A stretch of 64,000 nucleotides of DNA from Coprinopsis marcescibilis (GCA_004369085.1 ML210216.1:62001-126000), one strand, 5' to 3'; positions 23,065 through 35,007 are shown, counted from the first letter of the stretch. Translations and numbers: made by a program. The notes: generated by a model from the sequence alone, not told the origin.

Positions 23065-24322
23065 CGCGTCAGGAATCGTCAAGGTGGGGATGCGGGTTCA
23101 ACGTCTCGCACCAGTTGTATTTATACCCCTCCGCACTACCCTTATTGGAGATTGGACAGGTTGAGAGGAGCACTAGACTTCGCCTTTGCCCACACTTTTA
23201 ATTCAAATCCTACAGCTGCCGATAAAATGACGAGAGTAGAGGATAAGCATCTGGGAGTTGCATGGTGCGCTGAAGATCCGAGTCTAGTGTCGTTGGCCAA
23301 GGTGGACTTTGTCTCGAGGTGTCTAGGTGTCTAGAGTTGCAGATGCTTGAGAATTTGGTGGGAGTTGCATGCGATCTTTAGTCGGGAATGGGTAGAACAG
23401 CTAACAGAGGAGGAGTGAGTAATGTATCGTCCGTGACTTCGTTCCCTTGAGATATATTTAGAACAGGAGGGAAAGCACGGTGGCGCCAGTGAGCATATCA
23501 GACCACCTGGAATTCCATCTCCACCGAGAACCACCTGTCATGTGGTCGATACCGTGGCCACTTGCAGTTTCAAAGGGTCCATTCACAATACCCTCCATTG
23601 TCTGCTGTCAGAGTTCCAGCAGTATTGGCCAATACGACTCAAGGAGATTGTTTACACGATCCAGATCGTACCAGCGGGGTGCTGAAGCACTCAAACAATG
23701 CCCTTGGACCGTCAAGGGCGTGGGGGTACTGCGCCAAGAAACTCGTGCGTTCCTCATTGCACCTCTGGTATTCCAGTTACCCAACGAGCTTCAGCCCTTT
23801 ACGACTGAGCATAGCATTATAAAAGAACTCACAATGCCTGAAACGTCATAATTTGCAGGTTCTTAACCTCCAACCGCTATTTTCATCCTTCATTCCTCAA
23901 CACGTCGTCGCTCCTTGCCGTTTGAGGCCGCAAATCACAACCACATCATCGACAGCAGTGATTGTTTCGATTTCATCCTTCATTTCTGCACGTCATCTTG
24001 TTGGTCTCAAAAATTGAGAGGTGGCATGGACAGTCCACAGATGGTCAGAAACAGAATGTGAATTGGTGAGCAGAGGTCAAGAGGAGAACCCGAGATGATC
24101 CAATTGACGAGCGCGCAGGGGCCAGACAGTTCGGTTGTAGCCGAGACCAGCTGATGGCCGAGTTGATGGTGCCGGCGAGGCCAGAAGCTCGCGAGCCTCG
24201 CGATTGACGGGCGTGCACCACAGGGGCCTTGAAGTCGACAAGAGGAAATGTACTAGGAGAAAAATCATGCATAGAACGACAGTCTCTTTGACATTTCCTC
24301 ATTAGAACAGAAAACTAAAACA
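23065..24322. other. Intergenic region, no gene seen
   Basis: Holds the lectin promoter on the left. Open frames at 23480-23850 and 24045-24302 show no motif and no splice continuation. Confidence 0.45.
23118..23125 (-). promoter_or_regulatory. TATA box of the lectin gene
   Basis: TATAAATA on the minus strand, 54 bp upstream of the lectin start codon. Confidence 0.5.
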
Positions 24323-26395
24323 CTAATAATCACCAATTCCCTCAACCGAAACTTTTGATTTCTTCGCAGGCCTCCCCGACCTCTCCTTGTGAGCTTTTCG
24401 TGTCTGCACCGATGTCTCTTGTGTCATATGCCCAGACAAGTCGGAATGTAGGGCCACGTTGAACCCGATATACTCCAGTACCATTGCCTCGACTTTCAGC
24501 ACCCCCCCAGAATAGAGTTGCTCAATCGCATCAACAGTCGCCCTTTCCTTTGTTCCTTCGTGGTACGTATGGTGTGTGTGATCGTAATCCGCAGCTTTGA
24601 TCTTCAACGAGGCCTCCTTCGTCGATGATATAACTGCTGAACGGGCGAGAAACTTCGACGTCTGTAGCACAAGTTAGTAATTTGAAAAGAATATAAAGTG
24701 GATAGACTAGTGACTGACCGATGGCGTGATTCTCCATTCTGCACATCCAAGAGGATTGTCTGCACAAACATCGTGACACCGAAACAGTCCTGCATAGTAA
24801 ACGGACTCCGAATTGTGCAAAATAAGCTGGACAGCCTTGCCATACACATTCGAGAACTCCGAACTTGCGAGCCATTGGTTCCCATCCAGATCATACCGAT
24901 ACGCCGACCCGAGCGCGAGCGCATGATTACTCTTTGGGTCGAGCCTGAGGACTCGCGAAACCCCGCCAGGGAGGAAGAGACTATAGTTGCTGTACACCAG
25001 CTGATTAGAATGGTGACTTATAGACGCTCAACGCGTGCCGACTCACCCTTTGGTTCGAGTATCCTAGCCCAGCTTGTCAGAATGCTGCGATCATTTAAAT
25101 AATAAATAAATTATACACTACATACCTGTTCAAGTCGAGCCAGCAGCTCGCGTACTCTCGCGACCGAGCACAGTGGCACGTCAGACCTCGAGTTCGGCGG
25201 ACGCACATCCTTGGCCAAGGAAGAAAAGCGTTTGCGATAGACATCTAGCCTCCACGCCTAATGGATTGCACACAGGAGTCAAAATGGGTTGACGTGGAAT
25301 GTAGTGGCCCGACGTACTTCAGAGCGTTCCTCCAATTGCGCCAAGACGTCCTTCTGAATTGCCGTCTCGCGCTGAGAATCTGCAGCACCCCGACGAAGGG
25401 CTGGCAGCTCCTTCTGTTCATCGTCTGAGATCCGAGGAAGCTGCGTCGCAGTGGCGAGGAGCCTCTTCAGGCGTTCGATCTCATTCTGGGCATCCTGTGC
25501 CCAGTCGCTGATGAGAGGTAATCAAAGTCGAATTTCCTGATGCCATACCTTTAGGGTTTCCTCCAACTTCCGCCTTGTAGCCTCTTTTTTCTGAGCCATT
25601 CCATTGGAAGTTAGAACGAGGAACGAATTACGGAGGACAGACGTACGTTAACCGCGCTCTGTAACCCAGAATGGGCACGTTTCAATTCTTCCACCTCGGT
25701 CTGAAGTCTGTCGGTCCTAGTCTTATATTCGTCATCTAGATGTATCTTTTTGCAAGGGTGGTCAAGTAATGCCCTAAGTCGGCGGATTTCTTCTTGTTGG
25801 GCCGCATTCACTTTCACAGAACGAGCATCTCGTGCCTTCAGATCGTCAGCTAATCTTTGAATCATTGCAACCTCATCTTTGTTCATTGCTAACTGCTTTT
25901 CCAGCTCCTTATTCTTCTGCGCAAGTACCTCATTGTTTTGAAGAAAGAGGGTTCGAGATGCTGTCACTGTTTTCAAATCACAAATAGTATCGATCGAGTC
26001 TTCTGCCGCTTCCTGAGAACCAGCAGGCAGTCAGCCAACACATCGAGTGAGACCTATTCCATGAGTCTGTAGAGATTTAAACGCACCCTTTTGACCCGCT
26101 TAACTGAATCCATTTCATTCTGCAGGTTCGTTACCCTCAAACTCAACTTCCATGCCTGTTCCACCGCTGCATCGCGCTCTTGTTCGAGTTCTCGTGCTCT
26201 CGGGTTCGGAAGCGCGTTCGAAGCTGCCACGCCTAGAGATCCAGAGGTCCTAGGTTCGACGCCGCCACTTGTGTTACTGCTAGCAGCAGACACGGGTTCG
26301 AGGTCTCGAATTCGATTGCGCGCCACCTTGAGCTCCTTGCAAAGCGCTAGGATGATCTCGGACGCTACCCCTGGGTGCCCTTCCGTAAAGTCCAT
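24323..26395 (-). CDS. Long coiled-coil protein with C-terminal DUF6697-like domain
   Basis: Exons 26087-26395, 25647-26012, 25549-25590, 25318-25494, 25126-25257, 24719-25000 and 24323-24661, all phase 0, join to 548 residues. The first 330 or so residues are heptad-rich coiled coil (ARELEQERDAAVEQA, LAQKNKELEKQLAMNKDE, ARRVRELL-like runs). The C-terminal part contains VYSNYSLFLPGGVSRVLRL, YRYDLDGNQWLASSEF and LFRCHDVCADNP. I recall that pattern from Agaricomycete proteins with DUF6697; this is not confirmed by a search. A Lys/Arg-rich segment (RSGRPAKKSKV) near the end could be a nuclear signal. The intron at 25001-25125 is long and includes a possible alternative exon (SWARILEPK is readable but out of frame). 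Function unknown. Confidence 0.72.
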
Positions 26396-26991
26396 GGGTT
26401 TGTGAGTAGGAACGATAAGGAAATGATAGTATGTATTAGCTGTGGGTAGTGAAAGTGGTGGAAAGACTACTTGGAAAAATCGACAAGACCGCTGTGAGAC
26501 CGTATATGTTTGGCTCTAATTACCAGTTCGGCAGCCGCGGCAAGTTGCATATTCCCAGGCACTCCGAGTCGATCCTCCTCGGAGGCGCTCGAGCGTTGTG
26601 AGATTATTGATGGTGTATTTCCGTAAGTAATGAGTCTCCAGCCATGCGTATGCCATCTTATAATATAGTACCTTCCATCACAGTCGTAATTTGCCGAGCT
26701 TCCACACTCGGCGCATCAGCGGGACTTGGCGTCATTCGGCTCTGTCAAGTCTGAGGATGGTGGGCCCGACCAGGCACGGCAAGGTCATGGGTCGAACATA
26801 AATGATAAGTATGGCAGAGCATGCGTTGCCATTATATTTTAGGCTTGAATGCTGTGAATGAGCTCTCAGCTATCTTACAGCAGACTTGATGCAATGCAGA
26901 GACACTCACGCCATGCACATCTTACATTAAAAACTATCACCTACCTTTATAATAAAACTCAGGTATTCTAAAAAGGACACCTCTAATCCTT
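26396..26991. other. Intergenic region, no gene seen
   Basis: 5' flank of the coiled-coil gene and 3' flank of DUF6533 copy 4. Nothing coding recognised. Confidence 0.45.
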
Positions 26992-28537
26992 TCAAGGACC
27001 GCCGTACGAGTCGAATGGGGTCTTCCTGAATTCGTCTAGAGGCACATCCACATGTCTTTCATGTTGAATTGACAGATGAACACCCGACGAGCCGATCGTT
27101 CTGACTGCCTCGTTTGGGCGTTTATCTTGAGTCGAGCTTACATACTTCATCGATATATCACGCCCAGCCAAGCGCAAATGGATGACCATCCGACAAGCCA
27201 AAAGACTGTTGAGAATGACGGTCGGCCTAGCTGTGCGTCAGTGGGGAGAGTAATCGCACCGACTGGCTAAGGCTTACGATGTCAACAACCACCTGATATG
27301 GTCCTGTAAACACGATTAGTGACGCTCCTGTAGTGGGACAGCGAAATTGTCTGCGTACATTTGGAGCTGAGACGTGGAGGAGAGTAGTCACAAGTGTCAA
27401 AGCTACAGCCCCTTTAGTGTGATCATGAGAGTGCTTTTGTGGATAGGCTCACCGGCAATGACATAGAGATACATGGAGTCCTTAACAAACGAGGAGAGCA
27501 ACGCATTCTTGAACCCCCGATACTTGACGAGCACGACTCCTAGGCTGATGAGGGCTGCGACTAGGGATGGTCTTAGGGAACGGTCCAGCGTTATAGTTAT
27601 CTCTACTTACTGATAAGAGCGAAAGCTCCGATACCAAAAATAGCTACAGGAACCCAGTGGTGCACCTCGTGCGGAACACAGAGAGCAAAAGGGAAGGTCA
27701 ATTGATCGTCTAAAGCGAAAACGAGAAATCAGTAGAGACCTTTAACACGGAAAGCATACTCACACTTTGTAGTTGTCGTATATAAGACTTGAATTATCCA
27801 ATTTGCTGGCCAAATTGACTATGTATTTGTTAATATAACCTTACTCATAAGCCGTCAGATGGACGTACAATCCAAAAAACATCAATACGACCTTCAGTAT
27901 TCTGTTCCTCTGCGAAAATGCATAAACCTGATAGTAGAAGAGAGCTAGTCTTATATTAAATGACGTTTGGATTCCAAAGAGACTCATACTAACCTGTGCA
28001 TGGCTGACACCGCGACAGATGAAGTAACTGGAGAGCAAAATCAAAATCGGTCAAACATACACTTCGGGAACTGTGCCGGACGTACATATTCCTCCAGCGA
28101 ATTGAAAGGTACATGATGTCTCAACAACTGCCCCTGACAAGCGTTCGGTTTAGCGTGGCTGCTGAGAGTAAGCAGACCAGTACTCACCGATAAGGTTGAA
28201 CAGCATGTGTATCGGCATCAAGTATCTCGACAGCAAGAATAAGCCTTTGGCGATAGAGAGATATGAAGGCCATATAAACTCGATTTCATCCGGTAACTTT
28301 TGCATGTAATCCGCCGCCTATGAAGCGTGCTCGAGATCTGAAGCAGCATTTGAAGGCGTGAAACCTTACCCATAACGTTTACCCTATGACTGATAAATGT
28401 AATTATAGCAGTACATCTTTGCCGCGGTCATTGCGCACTCACTGGTCATACTCTGTGTCATTGTGGGGTTAGGTGTATGTCAACGATGATAGAATGAAAC
28501 TCACCCATGTCAATCGGGTGTAGGACAATACACCAAG
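26992..28537 (-). pseudogene. DUF6533-type 7TM gene (copy 4) with damaged 5' end
   Basis: The body is well conserved: DUF6533 exon ADYMQKLPDEIEFIWPSYLS, then LFLLSRYLMPIHMLFNLI; LFYYQVYAFSQRNRILKVVL; ALCVPHEVHHWVPVAIFG; KYRGFKNALLSSFVKDSMY; and a last exon with MVIHLRLAGRDISMKYVSST. A 10-nt exon (AGTATGACCA) precedes the DUF exon as in the sister genes. However, the next exon (TCATAGGGTAAACGTTATGG), which must enter the DUF exon in phase 0, contains an in-frame TAA. I also found no first exon with a start codon. Where it should be, an inverted-repeat element (28538-28963) begins. Either the gene is dead or translation starts inside the DUF exon. Confidence 0.55.
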
Positions 28538-28963
28538 TAAGGTAGATGAAACTCACAATCCACGAACGTCACGTGATAGCCCTTTCCAACACAAAATAGC
28601 GATTGGAGGTTGTAATTCTCTCTTTGGAACAGGATAAACGCAAGGAATGGGTGTCAGTGCTCTATTTCAAGACTTTTGCGACCATAATTTTTAAAACTGC
28701 TTGTTGAGCCCGTGTATTGGGCAATTTTGAACGCTCATTTGGGTGACGGCGCGTCATGCAGCCGCGGCTACTACGACCTTCATAACATGTTACCGCAGGA
28801 CATTATCAAAATTATGGCCGCAGTGATCTTTTAAAAATGGTCACTACTTTCTTTCTGTGCCCTTCAGCTAGCCATATAACAATAATTGCGACCTCCAATC
28901 GCCATTTTATGTTGGAGAGTGTGTCCACGTGACGTTCGTGGATTGTGAATTTGATCTACCTTA
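28538..28963. mobile_element. 426-bp foldback element with inverted arms of about 81 bp
   Basis: Left arm at about 28538-28618, right arm at about 28883-28963. They match as inverted repeats with scattered mismatches, including AATCCACGAACGTCACGTG and its complement and CCAATCGC(C/T)ATTTT. The similarity continues weakly inwards (GACCATAATTTTTAAAA versus its complement). No transposase is present. No clear target-site duplication is seen. It resembles a MITE or foldback element, inserted at the 5' end of DUF6533 copy 4. Confidence 0.7.
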
Positions 28964-30741
28964 GTGCATCCATTTTTGCGTATTGGCTCAAGCCTTCGGG
29001 GACCTTAGAAAGCGAGGGAACAAAGGCGGGTTTGTAAGTTCATCGCTAGACATTAAGTACCTACCGCTGTGTACCTCCCCATATGCAGCCATCACACTTG
29101 TTGAGGCATGTCTCATGCTGAAACGTGAGAGGCTCGAAGTGACTGACGGAAACGGTCATACCAACTTCCGGAATTCGCATGCGTAGGGTGTTATAGCTTA
29201 CGACTTACGTTCACCAATAGGTAGCGCAGCTTGACCATTTTGTGTGCTGTCAAAACGGCCGCACTATCGGGGATGATGAGAGCGATTGCAGCTAAATCTG
29301 AATACCTGGCTCGTCAGGCTTCTCTCGTGACTGTCTTGGGAGCAAAAGGAGAACAATCAATCGTTAAAATTCACGTTTTCAGGACTATCGAGGGGCGGTG
29401 AGCGCTTGATCAGCGCGAAAGCGTTGCAATCCTAGCCTACAGGACACGCGGGGCGGGGGAAGCAAACCCTTTAAGGTGCGTACCGTCTCGGACGCACTGG
29501 CATTCGATGTCCAAGAGTGGTGGTGTCTTGATGATCAGAACTTCAGAGCGGTCTCCTGGTAGCGGTGGCTATGGGATTTCTCCTTCAGACAAAAGATGCA
29601 GGGTTTATAACACCTACCGGAGTCGCCCAACAGTCATTTTAGTGAATATCGCACGCACTTGAATGGTTGACTAGGCTGGTAGAGTGTTCCAGCTTACTAT
29701 CTGCAGGCCAGCACCATCTCAGCGGATTCAGACGATGGACTGCCATGGAATGACACCTAACCTAAGGGCAGCAATGTAAGTAGTGAGCAGCAGTCGGCTT
29801 GTGAAGTGCCGATGGATCGGATAATGGTGCGAAAATACGATGTACGCAGGCACGCCCAGGCAAGGGACCACAAGAGAAATCTCGTAGTCTCGCCATCTGT
29901 AATCCGCCGTGGGATGCTTTCACTTCACACAAGAACGCCGAGACCAAAAAAACTCTTCACAAGGCGAGGAAAGCGCACATACATTGGCAGAGATTCAAGA
30001 TTACCCTGCCTGAATTTTGAGACACTCGGCCTCAGTCCAGCCATATCAGAGAGAGAATTTCCTGAACTGAGTGTCAGTCCAGACGTAAACAGAAACCCCT
30101 ACTCTGCTTGACGTACTCGCTTGCATCTCGGCTCTCGCTGGGCTTTTCGTATCTCGCCCCTGAAACTGACCTGGGGCTGGTACGTAGAGAGTAGCAGGTA
30201 TGTATAGAGAAGGAAGGGGCTCGGTTGACAATTAGCAGATTCAACGGCAACATGAACGGTGTATTACATGGCAGCTGAGTTACCAAAGATTGGCCTTCTT
30301 TGCCAAAGCCTTCCAACATGCCGGAACCTTTGGATTCACGCCGCACCGTATGCATGTTCAACAGACAAGATAGTTGTTGGTGCGCCGTGACGGAACATTT
30401 CGAGCGAGTGCCTGGGCTGGCCTAAACCAGAACACCATGCGATGGCGCTGGATGGTGGGCGGGAGTGATGGGTCCGAAAAAACCCGGATCTCACGGACGT
30501 CAACTCTCGAGGCGGATGTGAAGGAGCGAATGAGAGATGGCACTGCCCTGGCTCTCAGCATAATCCGTCGGGGGGTTTGGCTACAACTTGGCAGCCAAAC
30601 CCCGGCGAGTGGCAGCACACAAGCATCAGCTCATCTTGTCATCTGATGAGCTACCTTGCTCATTCCGCTATTCACAGTATGTAACTACGATTACGCTGCT
30701 TGTGGAAGAAACTTATGTCTAACAGTCCGCTGATTGCATGA
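28964..30741. other. Intergenic region, no gene seen
   Basis: About 1.8 kb without a supportable gene. Open frames at 29806-30111, 30074-30361 and 30374-30646 lie on opposite strands, overlap one another and carry no motifs. Confidence 0.45.
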
Positions 30742-32407
30742 CTAGGCGTCTTGGCCGGTAGTACTAGTAAGACATCGTGTAATATCTCTTGTAACCTTCT
30801 GCAGGGGAATACCAGCCTCACCATCTACGTTGGTATGAAAACTTGAAACCGGTGCAAATACGACCGTGTGTTGAGGTTCATGATCCCACTTTGAGCTCAA
30901 CTGCATCTGTTCGCGTCCGATCAATCGCAAATGAATAACCATCCGGCACGCAAAAAGACTGTAGCAGATGACGGTGGGCCTAAGAGAGTAGACGTCGTTA
31001 GAACGACGTCTGCGCACCCGGTAGGCTGGCTTACTCTGCAAGTATCCATTTACTACTGTCCTGTGCATATATATTATATTAGTTATAAATACCATGGTAC
31101 TACCCTAATAGACGACTTACACGAGCTGTGAACGCCAGCGTGGTAGACGCAATTCCTAGCCCTGTGATAGAAGTTGCAAAAGGAAGTACAGATTAGCTTG
31201 ACAGAAGTCTCACCAGCAGCAGCATAGAGGTACCGCATTCCATCGCTGAGAAAAGAGCACAGTAATGCACTCTTAAAATTCCTATACTTGACAAGCACGA
31301 TTCCCATATTGACGACAACGAGGGCTTTATGTCAAACATAATTATGAGGTTAGGGACGAGAAGTGAGATAACAAGCCAAGGGAACTAGGCTTACGCACCA
31401 ACGACAGAGTAAACGCATAACGCAAATAATGCTCCGGGAATCCAACGATGCCTCTCCTGCGGAATGCAAGTAATAATCGGCAATCCCGTCGGTACATCTA
31501 TTCACGCGAAGACGAGTCAGTACCAGCCACCAGGATACCATGTACTGCTCACGACTTGTAGTTTGCAAATAGGTAATGTCCAGAATGATAAGCGAACACC
31601 AGACTGCCTATGACACCGTGACGCCGTTGAGATCGGTCAACTACCAGCTGATTCTTTACGCTTACCGCGAGTTGTGCAAACAAAAACACCCCCAGTACTT
31701 TGTTCCTCTGAGAGAAGGCATACACCTGATAGTACAGAAGCACTGTGTGCGCAACGTTGGAACCAAGACACGCAAATACGAATTGTACGTACGTTCACAA
31801 GGAGCAATTGCAACGAACGAGGAAACTAGAGGGGATGAGCATAGTTATTAGAGCTTCGGTGATCCGACTTTTACACAGGCGCACAGACGCACTCATAGGC
31901 CCGAGGTACCCAAATTTGCAACTATGTGTCATTAAAATGTTCCCTGATGGAAAGGTTGAGGGTTTCTGGGTAATGGGGTGTTGAAAAATTGACGGAACTC
32001 ACCAAGGATGTTGAATATAATGTGGACAGGCATGAGGTACCGTGAAAGAAGGAATAGAGTCTTGACAATTGAGGTCGAAGAGAACCAAATAAGCTCCACT
32101 TCATCTGGGAGGGTTTCAAAGTAATCCATGACCTATGTTCCCCAGCCAAGAGTGAGCATGAGAGTGTTGTCGTTCGAGATTAAGAACGGTACTCACCCAA
32201 AAAACAGCTGCCGCGGCTGTCAAGCGAAGCAGGAATACTATAGGATTAGGTGGTCCGATATTCAAGGCGTTCGGAGGGCTTGCACTTACTAGTGAGCTCC
32301 TGTATGACTTATCAGTTACCGAAACGAGCGAGTCAGCTCATTCCACGTACCGTAGTCAGTTTTACATCGATAAGAGCCTCCAATAGCCCAGGAGATATTT
32401 CACTCAT
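30742..32407 (-). CDS. DUF6533-type 7TM membrane protein (copy 5)
   Basis: Start at 32407 (MSEISPGLLEALIDVKLTT). A 10-nt exon (GAGCTCACTA) and a 41-nt exon (FLLRLTAAAAVFW) follow. Then comes the DUF6533 exon MDYFETLPDEVELIWFSSTS, LFLLSRYLMPVHIIFNIL. Further exons contain LLYYQVYAFSQRNKVLGVFL, the loop ITCIPQERHRWIPGALFA, KYRNFKSALLCSFLSDGMRY and a last exon VICYSLFACRMVIHLRLIGR with a polar tail ending in TTGQDA. The frame is open through all exons I could join. The exon for the second TM is less certain. It is the closest relative of copy 4 and, like it, is on the minus strand. Predicted 7TM plasma-membrane protein; function of the family unknown. Confidence 0.78.
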
Positions 32408-33063
32408 TCAAATACTCAGAGCAGAGGTCCAGTGGTTTGTGAGACGGAAAGATGCAGACGTGGGGCCGTTTTGTCTGTCGAGTACGTTGCCATTCTATAT
32501 ACTCGCGCCACCTCCCAAGCCTGTGCTCAGTGTGCTGGCATGGCCAACGGCCTTGACCGGCGATTCCCATTAATACTAATAGAAATGCAGACTCCGTCAT
32601 CTCCACGCTGGCAACAGTATCCACATTCCACAACGGAGCCGTAAGCAAGTCTAATATCAATGATGGGTCGAGGAGAAGGGCGATAGGGTCGAGCTGCTCC
32701 GAAGGCCTGGTGTCCAGCTAAGAAGACACTGACTCTGAGAGGGGTGGCAATGATTCTGAACTGGCGTCAAGCCATCGGAAATCTTGAGTGAACGAGGGTC
32801 GGCTTATTTGCTCACTGTGCTAGGGCAGTCAAAGATGTTCCATGTCCACTACGATGCCGCCATCCCGTCGACGTCGCGTTCTTATGTCGTAAGACAATAT
32901 GATGCCGTCGGCTTGGAGACTTCAAGTTAGTCGCTTACATATATATACGAAGTCCGTGGAAGATGGAACCGCTTCTAATCGGGAACACTGTGTTCTATCC
33001 CTACTCGGCAAATTAATTCGAGTTGGCAAGCTGTCTGAGCGATGATCTCAAGGGGCCACCACG
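32408..33063. other. 5' flank of DUF6533 copy 5, no gene seen
   Basis: Promoter region for the minus-strand copy 5. Just left of the inverted-repeat element, GGGGCCACCACGA (33052-33064) repeats a block found inside its left arm (33109-33121). Confidence 0.45.
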
Positions 33064-33544
33064 AGTGACGTTCTGCATTTTTGACTCTCACTGTCGAAGA
33101 TCATCCCAGGGGCCACCACGATTGTGACAGCTGAGATACACCCCCCTCGAGGGGTGTCGCGGGAACGCAGCGGCATAGGCGGCACCATCAGCTCCATCAT
33201 AACGGCTGTATGGCACGCCCCTAATACCTATCGCACCTCCGTCGCGTGTTTCAATTCACCGTTTTGCCTTCCTCTCTCTCACTAGTAAAATGGTGACCAA
33301 GGCCAAGGCCAAAGTTTTTGACAATCGGACTATTGATGTAGGAATTTAAAAGACCTGAACTATCTCGGAGATAACGATGATGGTCATGTTGCCTCAAGAG
33401 ACGGGTTGTGCTTATTCTCGATGGCCTATGATGCCGGAAAAACTCTCACGACACCCTTCGAGGGGGTTGTATCTCAGCTGTCACAATCGTGGTGGCCCCT
33501 GGGATGATCTTCGACGATGAGAGTCAAAAATGCAGAACATCACT
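33064..33544. mobile_element. 481-bp MITE-like element with inverted arms of about 95 bp
   Basis: The left arm (33064-33158) and right arm (33450-33544) are nearly perfect inverted repeats by eye; for example TCATCCCAGGGGCCACCACG and ATTGTGACAGCTGAGATACA each have their exact complement on the right. The core contains a 19-codon frame from ATG at 33290 (MVTKAKAKVFDNRTI...) ending in TAA, too short for a transposase. I see no convincing target-site duplication. The arms are longer than those of most MITEs, so a foldback origin is also possible. Confidence 0.8.
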
Positions 33545-34412
33545 GTTCTGGACATGTCGTGGAACTTGGAAGTCGATGACACATTTATGGGTTTGTCCAG
33601 AACGCCCACCTGCCGCAACGGTCAACCGGTCCACCTACGTACATACATGCACACAGAAGGCCCGAGTATCGGAAGAACTCAAGGCCAAAGAACTTGATAC
33701 GCAGATGATTGAGGCAGAGAGTATTCTGAGCCCCAAAAATTGGTTGACGATGCCAGTGAGAAGGCTCACGAAACCTGGGGAGGATGGACTCAATGGAAAT
33801 GGCAGGGTACCCGGTCAGTGAAAGAGTTTTGTGTCAAAGGAGGTTGATAGTGCAGTAATTGCGCGTACGTATGCACTCTATTCAATGATATTCGCCTCTG
33901 TCTTTGACCATACGGGAGCTGACAGATGTCAATCGCGTGGTTTGTCGCAGTCCCTCTCCCAACCGTATCCCAGTCCCTCTCGCCAGCAAGGCGGGTGGGC
34001 GCCGCGCCGCCGCCGCAGCAGCAGCAGCGCCCGACCACAACTGGCTGTTCAGTGCCAAGCACAGCGTTGATGGCATCGTAAGGGCGCGATTCCGTATTTG
34101 GGGAAGAGGCGCTCGGTTGGCGCAGCACAAATACTGCCACTCGGCGAGCTGAAACCAAATCGATTGATGAACAAAGGGAAGGCGGGATAGAGTGCGATGC
34201 GGTGGGATTTCTGACATGCCTGGGAGGCTGGGACTAAATAGTACGCTGGGAGCTTTCAGAGTTGTTTTTAGCAAAATGGTATTATGGTACGATAACATTA
34301 TCCATATTGGGGAAGACATTTGGGGCGAGCACAAGATGGGCATAAGAACATGAATTTTGGTTGGCATTACAGGGTGTGCAAACGAGACTGCGAAAGCAGT
34401 TACGTAGGATTC
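33545..34412. other. Intergenic region with a GC-rich GCC/CAG tract
   Basis: No gene supported. A trinucleotide-rich stretch (GCCGCC then CAGCAGCAG) at about 34000-34030 gives misleading Ala/Arg/Ser-rich frames on both strands. Confidence 0.45.
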
Positions 34413-35007
34413 TCAAAGCGCAAGAGCAGCGAGAGCAGCGGCGGCCACGGGAACCCAGCCAGCCTCGATGATTGAAGCGCCGCTGGTAGGGCGAGGGTTG
34501 GATGGGGCATCATCGCTTCCGGAAGGACGAGGTCCAGGGACATCGCTACCAGATGGCCCAGATGGACTGGCAGGGTCAGTACCTGTCGGTTCGATGGTGA
34601 AGGTACGTGGAGGGCCAGTGGTGCCAGTGGCTGTGATGCTATCTGCACACAGCGCGACACGCTTTAGACGTGATTGCGCAACGAAAGTGGAGTTCACGTA
34701 CTACACTGATTCTGTTGAAGACTTTCACCGATAGCCAAATCCTCAGGCGAGCAGTTTTCAAGCAAGCAAGCGCGGGAGTCGATGGCGAATTGCGCAGAGC
34801 CACAGATGCATGGAATGTCAAGGCTGCGAGGAAGAGTGAGCAATCGAAACACGCGTTCTGAAAGTTTGGCGGAACTCACAAGCTGGAACAACCATTGGCT
34901 GGGGCCGCTTGAGAGGCGCACGCTTGAACACATTGAGGGACGCCAGGAATTTGGGCGGTAACAAAGCCCGCAGCGGCGATGACGATGAAGACGTTGGCGA
35001 AGATCAT
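34413..35007 (-). CDS. CFEM-domain protein with GPI-anchor signal
   Basis: Three exons (34880-35007, 34702-34823, 34413-34642) give 159 residues. It has a signal peptide (MIFANVFIVIAAAGFVTA) and an eight-cysteine CFEM domain at the same positions as in the 11.6-kb gene (QCVQAC, PCIC, ACLLENC). A Ser/Pro/Gly-rich spacer (TDPASPSGPSGSD) follows, and the hydrophobic C-terminus VPVAAAALAALAL is preceded by a small-residue SGAS omega-like site. CFEM-GPI proteins sit in the fungal cell wall or membrane, where relatives take part in haem-iron capture or adhesion. Aspartate before the PCIC pair (LDIPCIC) matches the CFEM haem-ligand position. It shares promoter, exon sizes and intron positions with 11601-12517, in inverted orientation. 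Confidence 0.9.

Noticed and set aside
33882..34158. Ala/Arg-rich frames on both strands
   Set aside because: Caused by the GCC/CAG trinucleotide tract, not by a gene.
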